Positions 17,298 through 25,547 of a DNA stretch of 37,404 bases are shown here, one piece after another. The translations under genes and the position numbers were made by a program. Under the pieces are notes generated by a model that searched no databases, was not told the DNA's origin, and was given only the letters and a program-made list of their open reading frames with translations. Position 1 is the first letter of the stretch. Every line of letters starts with the position of its first letter. The DNA is from Erysipelotrichaceae bacterium (GTDB lineage: Bacteria > Bacillota_I > Bacilli_A > Erysipelotrichales > Erysipelotrichaceae): the NCBI GenBank assembly GCA_012523895.1, contig JAAYSZ010000015.1, forward strand, positions 1 to 37,404. The letters are read 5' to 3'.

Positions 17298-17326
17298 ATT
17301 ATAAGATTATATTTTTTTTGTGTCAA
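17298..17326 (-). promoter_or_regulatory. Consensus sigma-A promoter of gap
   Basis: On the minus strand TTGACA (17326–17321), exactly 17 bases, TATAAT (17303–17298). Both hexamers are perfect, as expected for a very strong promoter. The start of gap is 27 bases downstream of the -10 box. No CggR-like operator was recognised. Confidence 0.9.
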
Positions 17327-17388
17327 TTGTGAATAAATTACTTATTTATTAAGGGTCATTATTTATCCTTGTTGTTTAACATTTACAT

Positions 17389-17423
17389 AAAAAAATACAA
17401 CCTCAAAACAACTAACAAGTTGC
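17389..17423 (-). terminator. Terminator downstream of the ABC exporter
   Basis: On the minus strand GCAACTT (17423–17417) pairs with AGGTTGT (17403–17397) and is followed by seven Ts (17395–17389). An alternative overlapping stem, AACTAGCA/TGTTAGTT (17428–17421/17417–17410), could form instead. It lies between the ABC gene and the gap promoter. Confidence 0.6.
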
Positions 17424-17487
17424 TAGTTACATTATACCATGTAATTGTTATGTTTCTATCAAAGTAATTATAATTTTATTGTTTTTA

Positions 17488-19068
17488 TTAAGTAATATTA
17501 TATATTTTATTATAATTTACATTACTTGAACTTGTATGTTGAATTCCAATAATTATTTTGTTTTTATTTTTTATAATATCATTTATTAAATTTGTAAATA
17601 AAGTCTTTGTTTCATTATCTAACCCTGAATCAACTTCATCTAAAATGATTAATGAAACTTTTTCTTTTAAGATTATTAATTTAACTAAAGATAGTTTTTT
17701 CTTTTGTCCTCCAGATAATGAATCTCCGTTATAATCTAAATTTAAATCAAAACTGCCAAAATTTAATAAATCTAATATTTCATCAATTTCTATATCAGAT
17801 ATTTCTGTCTTTGTAACAATTCTTAAATAATCATATATTGTTTCATTTAAATATTTTTCTTCTTGTGCCAAATATAAAATTTGGTTAGATAATGATTCTT
17901 TTTTAATCGTATTTATATCTAAATTATTTATTTTTATTATCCCATCATACTTTTCATATATATTAGTAATTAACTTAAGTAAAGTACTCTTACCAGAACC
18001 GTTTTTACCTCTTATTTGTATTGTATCTCCTTTAACTAAATTAATACTTACATTCTTTAAAATAGGATTGCCATCATAACAAAAGGTTTTTATATTTATA
18101 TCAATAGTTTTTACATCATCAATAAAGTTATCTCTTTGTCCTTTATTTAATTTAAGTATTTTTTCTATATTTTCAAAACATACATAACTTCTATTAACTT
18201 GTTGTAAAAGCATTTCTAAATTATTTGCTTCTTCCATTACCAAATTAAATACAATTGTATATATAACAATATTTAAAATAGAATTATTACTAACATTAAC
18301 CGCAAGTATTAAAGAAAAAACCAATCTTAGCACAATATTAGTTTGTTTAATAATTCCAGAATAAAAATACACTGTTTTATTTTCATTAATAGAAGAATCA
18401 ATAAAATTTTTAATATAAAACTTTGTTTTATTCAAATAATAATCATTTAAATTTTCAACTTTAATTTGATTTATTGACTCAGAAAAATCATTGATGTGAC
18501 TATTAAAGTTTTTTATCTTTATATTAGTGCTAGAAGATGAATTTTGTATAGATTTATTTGAATAAAAAGTAATCAATAGACCTATTAAAAAAGAAATTAA
18601 AATAAAAAAACTTATTCTTTTATCCAAAACCAAAGAAAATATCAAAGAAAATATAACAACAGCTATTGAAGATGTTATTTTTGGCAAATGGTGACCTACA
18701 GTCCTAAAGATATCTAATATATTAGAAAATAATATATGCTTTACTTCATCATATTTAATATTTAGTTCACTTGTTTCTAAAATCCTTTCTTGGCATTTTA
18801 TAGATAACTTAGAAATATAACTGCCTCCAAATTTATCTAATGAAATATACCATCTTATTTCTATAAATATTAATGCAAAAAATAATATTGGTAATACTAT
18901 AATCACAAAAAAAATATTATAGTTTTTTACCATTTTAAATATATAATCTAATATCCATGGAATAATTGAAGTAATAATTGCATTACTTATAGACCAAAAA
19001 AAAGATACCAAATAATATTTTGGTGTTTTTTTAATTGAATCTAAAAAATAAGTAAATATTAATTTCAT
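17488..19068 (-). CDS. ABC exporter (fused membrane and ATPase half-transporter)
   Basis: A 526-residue half-transporter with an exporter-type membrane domain (about six TM segments, residues 1–290) and a nucleotide-binding domain. The latter shows Walker A GKNGSGKST, signature LSGGQKKK, Walker B SLIILDEVDSGLD and H-loop IGIQHT, so ATP hydrolysis should work. It presumably acts as a homodimer because no partner gene is present. The substrate is unknown; stand-alone exporters of this form carry peptides, drugs or lipids. It lies between two terminators and has its own extended -10 promoter only 6 bases before the ATG, with no SD. An in-frame stop just upstream (TAA, 3 codons before) fixes the start. 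Confidence 0.82.
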   Translation of the reverse strand: MKLIFTYFLDSIKKTPKYYLVSFFWSISNAIITSIIPWILDYIFKMVKNYNIFFVIIVLPILFFALIFIEIRWYISLDKFGGSYISKLSIKCQERILETSELNIKYDEVKHILFSNILDIFRTVGHHLPKITSSIAVVIFSLIFSLVLDKRISFFILISFLIGLLITFYSNKSIQNSSSSTNIKIKNFNSHINDFSESINQIKVENLNDYYLNKTKFYIKNFIDSSINENKTVYFYSGIIKQTNIVLRLVFSLILAVNVSNNSILNIVIYTIVFNLVMEEANNLEMLLQQVNRSYVCFENIEKILKLNKGQRDNFIDDVKTIDINIKTFCYDGNPILKNVSINLVKGDTIQIRGKNGSGKSTLLKLITNIYEKYDGIIKINNLDINTIKKESLSNQILYLAQEEKYLNETIYDYLRIVTKTEISDIEIDEILDLLNFGSFDLNLDYNGDSLSGGQKKKLSLVKLIILKEKVSLIILDEVDSGLDNETKTLFTNLINDIIKNKNKIIIGIQHTSSSNVNYNKIYNIT

Positions 19069-19074
19069 ATAAAC

Positions 19075-19083
19075 ATTTTATCA
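19075..19083 (-). promoter_or_regulatory. Extended -10 abutting the ABC exporter start
   Basis: On the minus strand TGA-TAAAAT (19083–19075) ends 6 bases before the ATG at 19068, which predicts transcription starting at or next to the A of the start codon. GAGGG upstream is too far away and lies in front of the -10. Confidence 0.5.
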
Positions 19084-19097
19084 AGTTTTACCCTCAT

Positions 19098-19125
19098 AAA
19101 AAAGTCCTAGTTTTTACTAGAACTT
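19098..19125 (-). terminator. Terminator of the rapZ-yvcK-whiA operon
   Basis: On the minus strand AAGTTCTAGT (19125–19116), loop AAAA, ACTAGGACTT (19111–19102), then Ts to 19098. The 10-bp stem has one U-G pair and includes the stop codon of the acetyltransferase gene. Confidence 0.85.
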
Positions 19126-20025
19126 CTCACTACTATATGGTGGTTTTTTATTATTTAAAAACACTTCATCTATAACAACAATATTTGAATTATATAATCG
19201 ATTATATAATTCTTTGTTGCTTAATCTAGCCATTTTATAATCAACCACTTCATGTTTAGCTAATTCAAATAATGGATTTAATTTTTCTTGTTCACTTACA
19301 TTTAAATAAACAATATGTCTTTGTTGAAGAGCCACATTTAATATTTTAAATAAACTCATGGTGTCTACATAAATACACTCTTCAATATTTAAAATTTTAC
19401 TATCAATTATAAAACTTGCATAACCTCTAAGCTCTCCATTTTCATAATAGCCAACAATCTTTCCACCTTGCTCATTAACACTTTTTATCCACTTTTCAAA
19501 ATCATCTAAATTCCTTATCTTATAACCATTAAATCTATTCATAAATTTCGCATATAATTCAAGCATTTCTGAAGCACTAGGATTAAATGTACAACCATCG
19601 TTTGTGATCCTTTGAACATGTTCCCTTGTAATTTCATACCTATTTCTTCTATAAATTGTTCTAAATCCAAACTGTTTTAAAAGCTCAGGATTTTGTGTAG
19701 TCGCAAAACTAATAAGTTCACTATGGTCCATATGAGAACAAATAGTAGAAATGATTTTTTCTACATGACCTCTACCCTGATATCTAGGTAATGTAGCTGC
19801 ACCAACTATTGTAGAAACCTTTAAAACTCTTCCATTTATCATTACTTCACTAAAAACTCTGCTAGCACAAGAAACAACCTTACTATCCTCTATTTGAATA
19901 ATAGTATCTTCAGGAACATGAATAGAATTAAAAAAGTAGTCTATAAAACGCTTATTTTCATTTGGAAAACAAGCAAGCCACACTGCCTTTACATTATTTG
20001 TTAAACTAGAATCCGATCTTCTCAT
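19117..20025 (-). CDS. GNAT-family acetyltransferase (Eis-like)
   Basis: A 302-residue acetyltransferase. The N-terminal GNAT fold has IIQIEDSKVVSCASRVF and the acetyl-CoA loop LPRYQGRGHVEKIISTI, followed by a second divergent half (about 150–300). This resembles Eis-type enzymes, which have two GNAT folds and a C-terminal domain, but it is shorter than the usual 390–410 residues. The substrate is unknown. The ATG overlaps the stop of the upstream small membrane gene (ATGA) and has the SD AAGGAG. It is the last gene of rapZ-yvcK-whiA-orf90-GNAT. Confidence 0.72.
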   Translation of the reverse strand: MRRSDSSLTNNVKAVWLACFPNENKRFIDYFFNSIHVPEDTIIQIEDSKVVSCASRVFSEVMINGRVLKVSTIVGAATLPRYQGRGHVEKIISTICSHMDHSELISFATTQNPELLKQFGFRTIYRRNRYEITREHVQRITNDGCTFNPSASEMLELYAKFMNRFNGYKIRNLDDFEKWIKSVNEQGGKIVGYYENGELRGYASFIIDSKILNIEECIYVDTMSLFKILNVALQQRHIVYLNVSEQEKLNPLFELAKHEVVDYKMARLSNKELYNRLYNSNIVVIDEVFLNNKKPPYSSEKF

Positions 20026-20294
20026 TCTTTCTCCTTGCGCTCAGTAAACTCAACATCAATTACATCCTTATTAGTACTACTATCAGCATTATCCATCCAA
20101 GAATTATAATCATATTGTTCATTAATTTGATTAACTTGTTTATTAATCTCTTTTGTAATCTTATATCTAATATATAAATAATAAAGTATTATCACAATAA
20201 TCAAAACTAAAATAACAGGCCAAAAGACTCTAATAAACATGCTTATAACCATAAAAAATATTAATAAATATAAAAAACTATAACCATCTCTCAT
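20022..20294 (-). CDS. Small membrane protein of unknown function
   Basis: A 90-residue protein with a strongly hydrophobic N-terminal half (about 8–45, two closely spaced TM segments or one hairpin). A basic RYKITKE stretch follows, then a hydrophilic, acidic tail ending in EFTERKEKE. I do not recognise the family. It has a good SD (AGGAGG), starts 9 bases after whiA and overlaps the acetyltransferase gene by 4 bases, so it is a real member of the whiA operon. The charge pattern suggests a cytoplasmic tail. Confidence 0.7.
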   Translation of the reverse strand: MRDGYSFLYLLIFFMVISMFIRVFWPVILVLIIVIILYYLYIRYKITKEINKQVNQINEQYDYNSWMDNADSSTNKDVIDVEFTERKEKE

Positions 20295-20303
20295 AAAGTC
20301 CTC

Positions 20304-21239
20304 CTAACTTAGCTTTGATGCTATTTCACGAATCTTGGTAAATCTATGATTAATACCCGATTTACTCATAATAATACCAGTTTTTCTCTCATATTCTTTA
20401 CTCAAATCAATTAAACTCATTTCAGGATTTTCTTTTCTTAATAAAGCTATATCCTTAAGTTTTATATCTAAACTATCAAACATACCAGCATCTTCAATTA
20501 CTTTTATGTCATCTAATTGAGATCTAGCAGCTTTAATTGTTTTCATCTCATTAGCAACTTCACAATTATCAAGCCTTCTTAAACTATTTGTAAAATCCCT
20601 ACTAATCCTTATATCCTCAAATTTAAATAATGCTTTAACAGCTCCTACAACTCTTAAAAAATCCGCAATCTTATCCGCAGCCTTTAAATACACTACATAA
20701 GAAGATCTTCTAACAATAACTTTTGCGGGCAAATTAAACTTAGACATTAGTTTTATTAAAAAATCTACATGTTTTTTAGAAGCAGCTGTAATTTCTAAAT
20801 GATAATTAGATCTAACAGGAGAATTAACACTACCAGTAGACATAAAAGCACCTGCTAAATAAGATTTAACACAACATTCATTTTTAACTATCTTCATTAA
20901 AGGAGCATCTCTTAAACCTCTTTTGCCATACAAACCTAAATCAATTAATATTTCTTTTCCTTTTTCCAATATTTTAATATTATAAATATTATTCTTTTTT
21001 AAATTCATTTTCTTCATTACAGAAAGTTGAGTTTCAACATCATAAAGATCTTTTAATAATAACCATATTCTTTTCGCTATTGTTGCATTTTCAGTCTTAA
21101 CCACAAAATATATTTCATCATCAACAATATTAAAAGTAGAACAAAGTTGTACTAAAGCTGAAAGTTCAGCTCTTTTACAACAAGGTTTTAGATCTATTTG
21201 AGCTATTTCATGTTTTACTTCACTAGTAAAAGACGACAA
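20304..21239 (-). CDS. whiA: WhiA sporulation/division regulator family protein
   Basis: A 311-residue WhiA. The N-terminal domain begins SFTSEVKHEIAQ and is followed by a homing-endonuclease-like fold (LAGAFMSTGSVNSPVRSNYHLEI). The C-terminal helix-turn-helix region reads MSLIDLSKEYERKTGIIMSKSGINHRFTKI. In Bacillota it affects cell division and chromosome organisation. The start codon is TTG, 7 bases after GGAGG, and the SD overlaps the end of yvcK. The order rapZ-yvcK-whiA is conserved in Bacillota. Confidence 0.95.
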   Translation of the reverse strand: MSSFTSEVKHEIAQIDLKPCCKRAELSALVQLCSTFNIVDDEIYFVVKTENATIAKRIWLLLKDLYDVETQLSVMKKMNLKKNNIYNIKILEKGKEILIDLGLYGKRGLRDAPLMKIVKNECCVKSYLAGAFMSTGSVNSPVRSNYHLEITAASKKHVDFLIKLMSKFNLPAKVIVRRSSYVVYLKAADKIADFLRVVGAVKALFKFEDIRISRDFTNSLRRLDNCEVANEMKTIKAARSQLDDIKVIEDAGMFDSLDIKLKDIALLRKENPEMSLIDLSKEYERKTGIIMSKSGINHRFTKIREIASKLS

Positions 21240-21250
21240 GCCAACACCTC

Positions 21251-22201
21251 CTACTTAAGCAGTTTTTCAACTACTCTTTTTATTTTTTGTGAATCATGCC
21301 TTATCAATTCATCTTTAAAGTCTAAAAGTGATTCACTAATTATTTCATAATCATGATTCATATATTTTGGCTTAACTACTGTACTACCTTCTTTAAAATA
21401 CTTCACAATTAATTCTCTAGGTATTTCATCATTAGCCACAATAACTTTATCAATAAAAGCACCATGTTTATTTAAAGCTTCAACATGATCTTCCAAAGTA
21501 TAACCATCTGTTTCTCCAGGTTGACTCATTATATTACAAAAATAAACTTTTTGTGCTTTAGTTTCCTTTAAAGCATCATCAATATCTTCAATTATTAAAT
21601 TAGGAAGAATACTTGTATATAAAGATCCAATACCATAAATAATTAAATCAGCTTCTAAAATAGCTTTAATAGCCAAAGGAGTCGCATAAACTTTTCTATC
21701 ATAAAACACCTTACTAATTCTATTATTAAAATTAGGTATATTTGCTTCTCCTTGAACAATAGTTCCATCTTCCATAATCGCAAATAAAGTAATAACTTGA
21801 AGTGAAGAAGGAATAATAGTTCCCTTTACATTTAAAACTTTACTAAGTATAGAAATGGCATCCATAAAACTACCTGTAGAATCAGTCATTGCAGTCAATA
21901 TTAAATTACCTAAATTATGACCCTCAACATCTAAATCCTGTTCATCTTCACCAACTACTTCAAATCTATAATCCATCAATTGAGACAATAAAGTCTCATT
22001 TGCTGCAAGTGAAATTAAAACGTTTCTAACATCTCCCATTGCAGGAATATGAAAACGTCTTCTAAGTCTTCCAGTAGAACCACCATCATCCGCAACAGTA
22101 ACTATTGCTGTAAGATCTATGCCATCTATTTCTTTTATCCCACGTAATATAGTTGATTGACCTTGTCCACCACCAATTACAACAACTTTTTTATTTTTCA
22201 T
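21251..22201 (-). CDS. yvcK: YvcK/CofD-like gluconeogenesis factor
   Basis: A 316-residue CofD-fold protein that binds UDP-GlcNAc-type nucleotides in relatives and is needed for growth on gluconeogenic carbon and for cell-wall balance. Seen are the N-terminal VVVIGGGQGQSTILRGIK, TVADDGGSTGRLRR, GDVRNVLISLA, EGHNLGNLILTA and the late YFCNIMSQPGETDGYTLEDHV. It overlaps rapZ by 11 bases, with TAGG upstream of the ATG as a weak SD. It sits between rapZ and whiA as in Bacillus. Confidence 0.95.
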   Translation of the reverse strand: MKNKKVVVIGGGQGQSTILRGIKEIDGIDLTAIVTVADDGGSTGRLRRRFHIPAMGDVRNVLISLAANETLLSQLMDYRFEVVGEDEQDLDVEGHNLGNLILTAMTDSTGSFMDAISILSKVLNVKGTIIPSSLQVITLFAIMEDGTIVQGEANIPNFNNRISKVFYDRKVYATPLAIKAILEADLIIYGIGSLYTSILPNLIIEDIDDALKETKAQKVYFCNIMSQPGETDGYTLEDHVEALNKHGAFIDKVIVANDEIPRELIVKYFKEGSTVVKPKYMNHDYEIISESLLDFKDELIRHDSQKIKRVVEKLLK

Positions 22202-23057
22202 TATCTAAACCTACTTTATCTCTATGCCCTTTAAAACAATTATATTTATCATTATAAAAATCATATAAATAATTAACGATTGAAACAGATCTATGTTGAC
22301 CACCAGTACATCCAATACCAACAGTAAGGTGGTTTTTCCCCTCATTTACATACTGTTTAAATGAATAATCTAAAAAATCTGTAAGTATTTTAACATATTC
22401 TATAGTTTGAGGTTTTTCCATTACAAAATCATAAACAATCTTATCATCACCTGAATAAGGTCTAAGATTAACATCCCAATAAGGATTAGGTAAAAACCTT
22501 ACATCAAACATTAAATCAGCATCCAAAGGAACTCCATGTTTATAACCAAAAGATATAAAACTAATTGTAAATGCAGGAACTCCTGCTTTTGAAAAATAAC
22601 TTTCAATTTTAAATTTTAATTCTTTAAAGCTTAAAAAAGTAGTATCAAGTGTTAAAAAAGCTCTATCTTTATAATTTATAAACATTTCTCTTTCAGTTTG
22701 AATAGCTTCTTCTAATGATTTACATACATTACTTATAAGTAAAGGATGAGTTCTTCTTGTGCTTTTATATCTTTGTAATAAAACATCATTTGAAGCATCT
22801 AAAAATAACACCCTTACATCTAACTCTGTGTTTTTAAAAGCTCTAATAAATTCTGGGAAATCTCCTGCAGAAGTAGCTAATGCAGTGAAGTTATATCTTA
22901 TATCGGAACTACTCTCAATTAGATCAGTAAGTAAATCAAGAAGTTGAACTGGGAAACTATCAATACAGTGATATCCCATATCCTCTAACATTGACATTGC
23001 GCTAGATTTACCAGCACCAGACATACCACTAATAAGTAATACACGCCTTTTTTCCAT
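22191..23057 (-). CDS. rapZ: RapZ/YvcJ family nucleotide-binding protein
   Basis: A 288-residue P-loop protein. It has Walker A SGMSGAGKSSA near the start, RRTHPLL, and the C-terminal domain with FISFGYKHGVPLDADLMFDVRFLPNPY and the GCTGGQHRSV motif. Relatives sense GlcNAc-6-P (RapZ) or act in competence and nucleotide binding (YvcJ). Two ATGs are possible: the one at 23063 is only 3 bases from GAGG and the one at 23057 is 9 bases away, so I prefer the latter. It is the first gene of a five-gene operon behind a clear promoter. Confidence 0.94.
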   Translation of the reverse strand: MEKRRVLLISGMSGAGKSSAMSMLEDMGYHCIDSFPVQLLDLLTDLIESSSDIRYNFTALATSAGDFPEFIRAFKNTELDVRVLFLDASNDVLLQRYKSTRRTHPLLISNVCKSLEEAIQTEREMFINYKDRAFLTLDTTFLSFKELKFKIESYFSKAGVPAFTISFISFGYKHGVPLDADLMFDVRFLPNPYWDVNLRPYSGDDKIVYDFVMEKPQTIEYVKILTDFLDYSFKQYVNEGKNHLTVGIGCTGGQHRSVSIVNYLYDFYNDKYNCFKGHRDKVGLDNEK

Positions 23058-23076
23058 AATCATTTACCTCAATCCA

Positions 23077-23105
23077 ATTCTACCACGGCTATTGGTGTAT
23101 CACAA
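23077..23105 (-). promoter_or_regulatory. Promoter of rapZ-yvcK-whiA-orf90-GNAT
   Basis: On the minus strand TTGTGA (23105–23100), 17 bases, TAGAAT (23082–23077) preceded by TGG (extended -10). It lies between the trxB terminator downstream hairpin region and the rapZ start. Confidence 0.65.
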
Positions 23106-23159
23106 AACAAATAATGTGAAATTTAACTAAAATTTATTTAATGTTTTTAATCATAAAAT

Positions 23160-23183
23160 AAAAAAGTGAACTATTCACTTTTT
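23160..23183 (-). terminator. Terminator of uvrA-hprK-lgt-trxB
   Basis: A perfect 10-bp stem, AAAAAGTGAA (23183–23174 on the minus strand) with TTCACTTTTT (23170–23161), 3-base loop, ending in a T-run. It lies 14 bases after the trxB stop. Confidence 0.88.
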
Positions 23184-23196
23184 ATAAACAATTCAC

Positions 23197-24111
23197 TTAT
23201 CCTTTAATATAATGAAACGCATTTTGAGCCGCTATAGCACCATCACTAGTAGCAGTAACTATTTGCCTTAATGTTTTTACATTGCAATCTCCAGCACCAT
23301 ATATTCCTTTTATAGCTGTTTCCATTTCCTCATTAACTAAAATATATCCATTTTCATCTGTAATACCTAAATCCTTTACAAATGAAGTATTTGGATCTGC
23401 ACCTATATAAGGAAATATTCCATCTGTTTCAAGAGTAACTCTTTCTTTTGTATCAACATTTTCAAGAATAATTCCATTAACCTTATCATCACCAAGAATT
23501 TCAATTGGTATATGCTTTTTAATAATTTCAATCTTAGGATTTTCCATTACTTTTTCTTGAACTAGTTCATCAGCTCTAAATACATCTCTTCTAATAACCA
23601 CATATAACTTTTTCACAAATTGAGCAAGATATAAAGACTCCTCTAATGCAGAGTTTCCTCCACCAATAACTACAACTGTCTTATCCTTAAAAAATGCTCC
23701 ATCACAAACTGCACAATAAGAAACACCCTTACTAGTAAACTTTTCTTCACCAGGAATATTTAAAAGCCTTTCCTTTGTACCAGTCGCAATTATTACAACA
23801 CTTGCCTTATATTCACTACCATCTTCAGTAATAATAGTCTTTATATCACCATCTATTAAATCAACAACATCACCATATAGATATTCAGCACCTAAAGCCT
23901 GTGTTTGTTCAAACATTTTATAAGATAAATCAGCACCATTAATATTTATAAAACTAGGATAGTTTTCAATTTCAAATGTTTTAACCATCTTTCCACCAGG
24001 AGCATTATATTCAAGCATAGCTACATCTAAACCAGCACGCTTTGCATAAATTGCAGCTGTCATTCCTGCAGGACCAGCACCAATTACAATTACATCATAT
24101 CTTTTGTCCAT
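23197..24111 (-). CDS. trxB: Thioredoxin reductase
   Basis: A 304-residue flavoprotein. It has the FAD motif VIGAGPAGMTAAIYAKRAGL, the redox-active pair in CAVCDGAFF, the NAD(P)H motif VVVIGGGNSALEE, a DGIFPYIGADPNT segment and the FAD-binding GIYGAGDC near the end. It reduces thioredoxin with NADPH. The NADPH-recognition segment VVIRRDVFRA has the Arg residues expected for NADPH. SD GGAGGG is 8 bases upstream. The start overlaps the lgt-HAD fusion by 22 bases. Confidence 0.94.
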   Translation of the reverse strand: MDKRYDVIVIGAGPAGMTAAIYAKRAGLDVAMLEYNAPGGKMVKTFEIENYPSFININGADLSYKMFEQTQALGAEYLYGDVVDLIDGDIKTIITEDGSEYKASVVIIATGTKERLLNIPGEEKFTSKGVSYCAVCDGAFFKDKTVVVIGGGNSALEESLYLAQFVKKLYVVIRRDVFRADELVQEKVMENPKIEIIKKHIPIEILGDDKVNGIILENVDTKERVTLETDGIFPYIGADPNTSFVKDLGITDENGYILVNEEMETAIKGIYGAGDCNVKTLRQIVTATSDGAIAAQNAFHYIKG

Positions 24112-25547
24112 GATTTATTACCCTCCTTTAATATATCTAAAACTTCAATTAAATCATTAATAAGTTTATTAGGCTTACTATCAATTAAAGCCTGTTTTCT
24201 ATTTTCATCAAAAATATATCCAATAGAATATATACCAGCATTTTTAGCGGCTTGTATATCAGTAGAAGTATCTCCAATATATATACATTCATCTTGAGTA
24301 TGATTCATTTCTTTACACGCAAGAAGCAAGCCTTCTGGATCAGGTTTTTGGTTTTTAACACTATCATAACCAATAACCAATTCTATATATTCATCTAAAT
24401 TAAACATTTTTAGTCCCATTTCAACTGCATCTTTTAATTTAGTAGATACCACCCCTATTTTATACCCTTCTTCCTTTAATTGCTTTAAAAGTGCCTCCGC
24501 ATTATTCATAGGAGAAACAAATTCCTTATGAATCTTAAAGTTATATTCTCTATATTCCTTAACTAATTCATCAACATCTTTATCAGGGAAATATTTTTCA
24601 AACATTACAAATAATGATGGGCCTATTACTTCTAACTGTTTTTCTTCATCAAAAACAATATCTTTTCTATATTTATTAAATAAATATTTATAACTTTCAA
24701 TTATTGCAGGTGCTGTATTTAATAAAGTTCCATCTAAATCAAACAAGATTAAAGGCTTTTCTTTTTTTATAAACTTTTCAAATGCTCCAAATATTCCTAA
24801 TAAACCAACAACTATAAATAATATAGATATTATTTGAGCCATTCTTAAACCCATGAACATCAAACTATCGCTTCTAAAACCTTCCACAAAAAATCTTGTG
24901 ACTCCATACCATAAAAAATACATATAAGTTAAATCACCACGTTTATTTCTATTAAACCTTTTATAAACGTATCTAATTAAAATAAACCCAAGTAAATTAA
25001 ATCCACTCTCCCATAAAAAAGTTGGCTGCCTATATGCACCATCGATAAACATCTTATCCTTTATAAAAGTAGGAAAATTGTTATAAAATGACTCACTAAC
25101 AATATTTCCATATGCTTCTTGATTCGCAAAATTACCCCATCTTCCAATTGCCTGTCCAATAAGTACACTAGGTATAAATGCATCAGTAGTCCTTAATAAA
25201 GACATTTTATGTTTTTTAGTATAGTAATATGCATATATCAATCCACCAAAAATACCACCTTGAATTGCTAATCCACCTTCAAAAATAAAAAGTATTTTAA
25301 TAGGATTACTTAAATAATAATTAATATTAGAAAATAATACATACCAGATTCTAGCACCTATTATTCCACTAATAAAAACACCAAAAAACAAATCTTCAAC
25401 AGTTTCTGATTTATAACCGTTGTTTTTCATATCTTTATTTATAAAATAATATGCTGCTGAACCACCAAATAAATATCCTAAAGCATAATACGTGATTCTA
25501 AATATACCAAAAGATAAAAATGTTCTAGAATCAGGAAAAAATTGCAT
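24090..25547 (-). CDS. lgt: Lgt prolipoprotein transferase fused to HAD phosphatase
   Basis: A 485-residue fusion. Residues 1–262 are prolipoprotein diacylglyceryl transferase: seven TM segments, GARIWYVLF, the GRWGNFANQEAYG signature, RQPTFLWES and RFFVEGFRSD. After a short basic linker, residues 266–475 form a HAD hydrolase: nucleophile D270 and D272 in LFDLDGTLLNTA, then VSTK, KPDPEG and YIGDTSTDIQAAKNAG. In Bacillus the order is hprK-lgt-…-ppaX, where PpaX removes the pyrophosphate made by HPr phosphorylase. This HAD half is therefore probably PpaX-like (inference). The ATG overlaps the hprK stop by one base (TAATG); the SD GGAGG lies inside hprK. Confidence 0.9.
   Translation of the reverse strand: MQFFPDSRTFLSFGIFRITYYALGYLFGGSAAYYFINKDMKNNGYKSETVEDLFFGVFISGIIGARIWYVLFSNINYYLSNPIKILFIFEGGLAIQGGIFGGLIYAYYYTKKHKMSLLRTTDAFIPSVLIGQAIGRWGNFANQEAYGNIVSESFYNNFPTFIKDKMFIDGAYRQPTFLWESGFNLLGFILIRYVYKRFNRNKRGDLTYMYFLWYGVTRFFVEGFRSDSLMFMGLRMAQIISILFIVVGLLGIFGAFEKFIKKEKPLILFDLDGTLLNTAPAIIESYKYLFNKYRKDIVFDEEKQLEVIGPSLFVMFEKYFPDKDVDELVKEYREYNFKIHKEFVSPMNNAEALLKQLKEEGYKIGVVSTKLKDAVEMGLKMFNLDEYIELVIGYDSVKNQKPDPEGLLLACKEMNHTQDECIYIGDTSTDIQAAKNAGIYSIGYIFDENRKQALIDSKPNKLINDLIEVLDILKEGNKSWTKDMM

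Noticed and set aside
17427..17444. TTACAT-TATACC-ATGTAA dyad upstream of gap as an operator
   Set aside because: It is 100 bases upstream of a fully consensus gap promoter and overlaps alternative terminator stems of the ABC gene; a regulator site cannot be supported from one copy.
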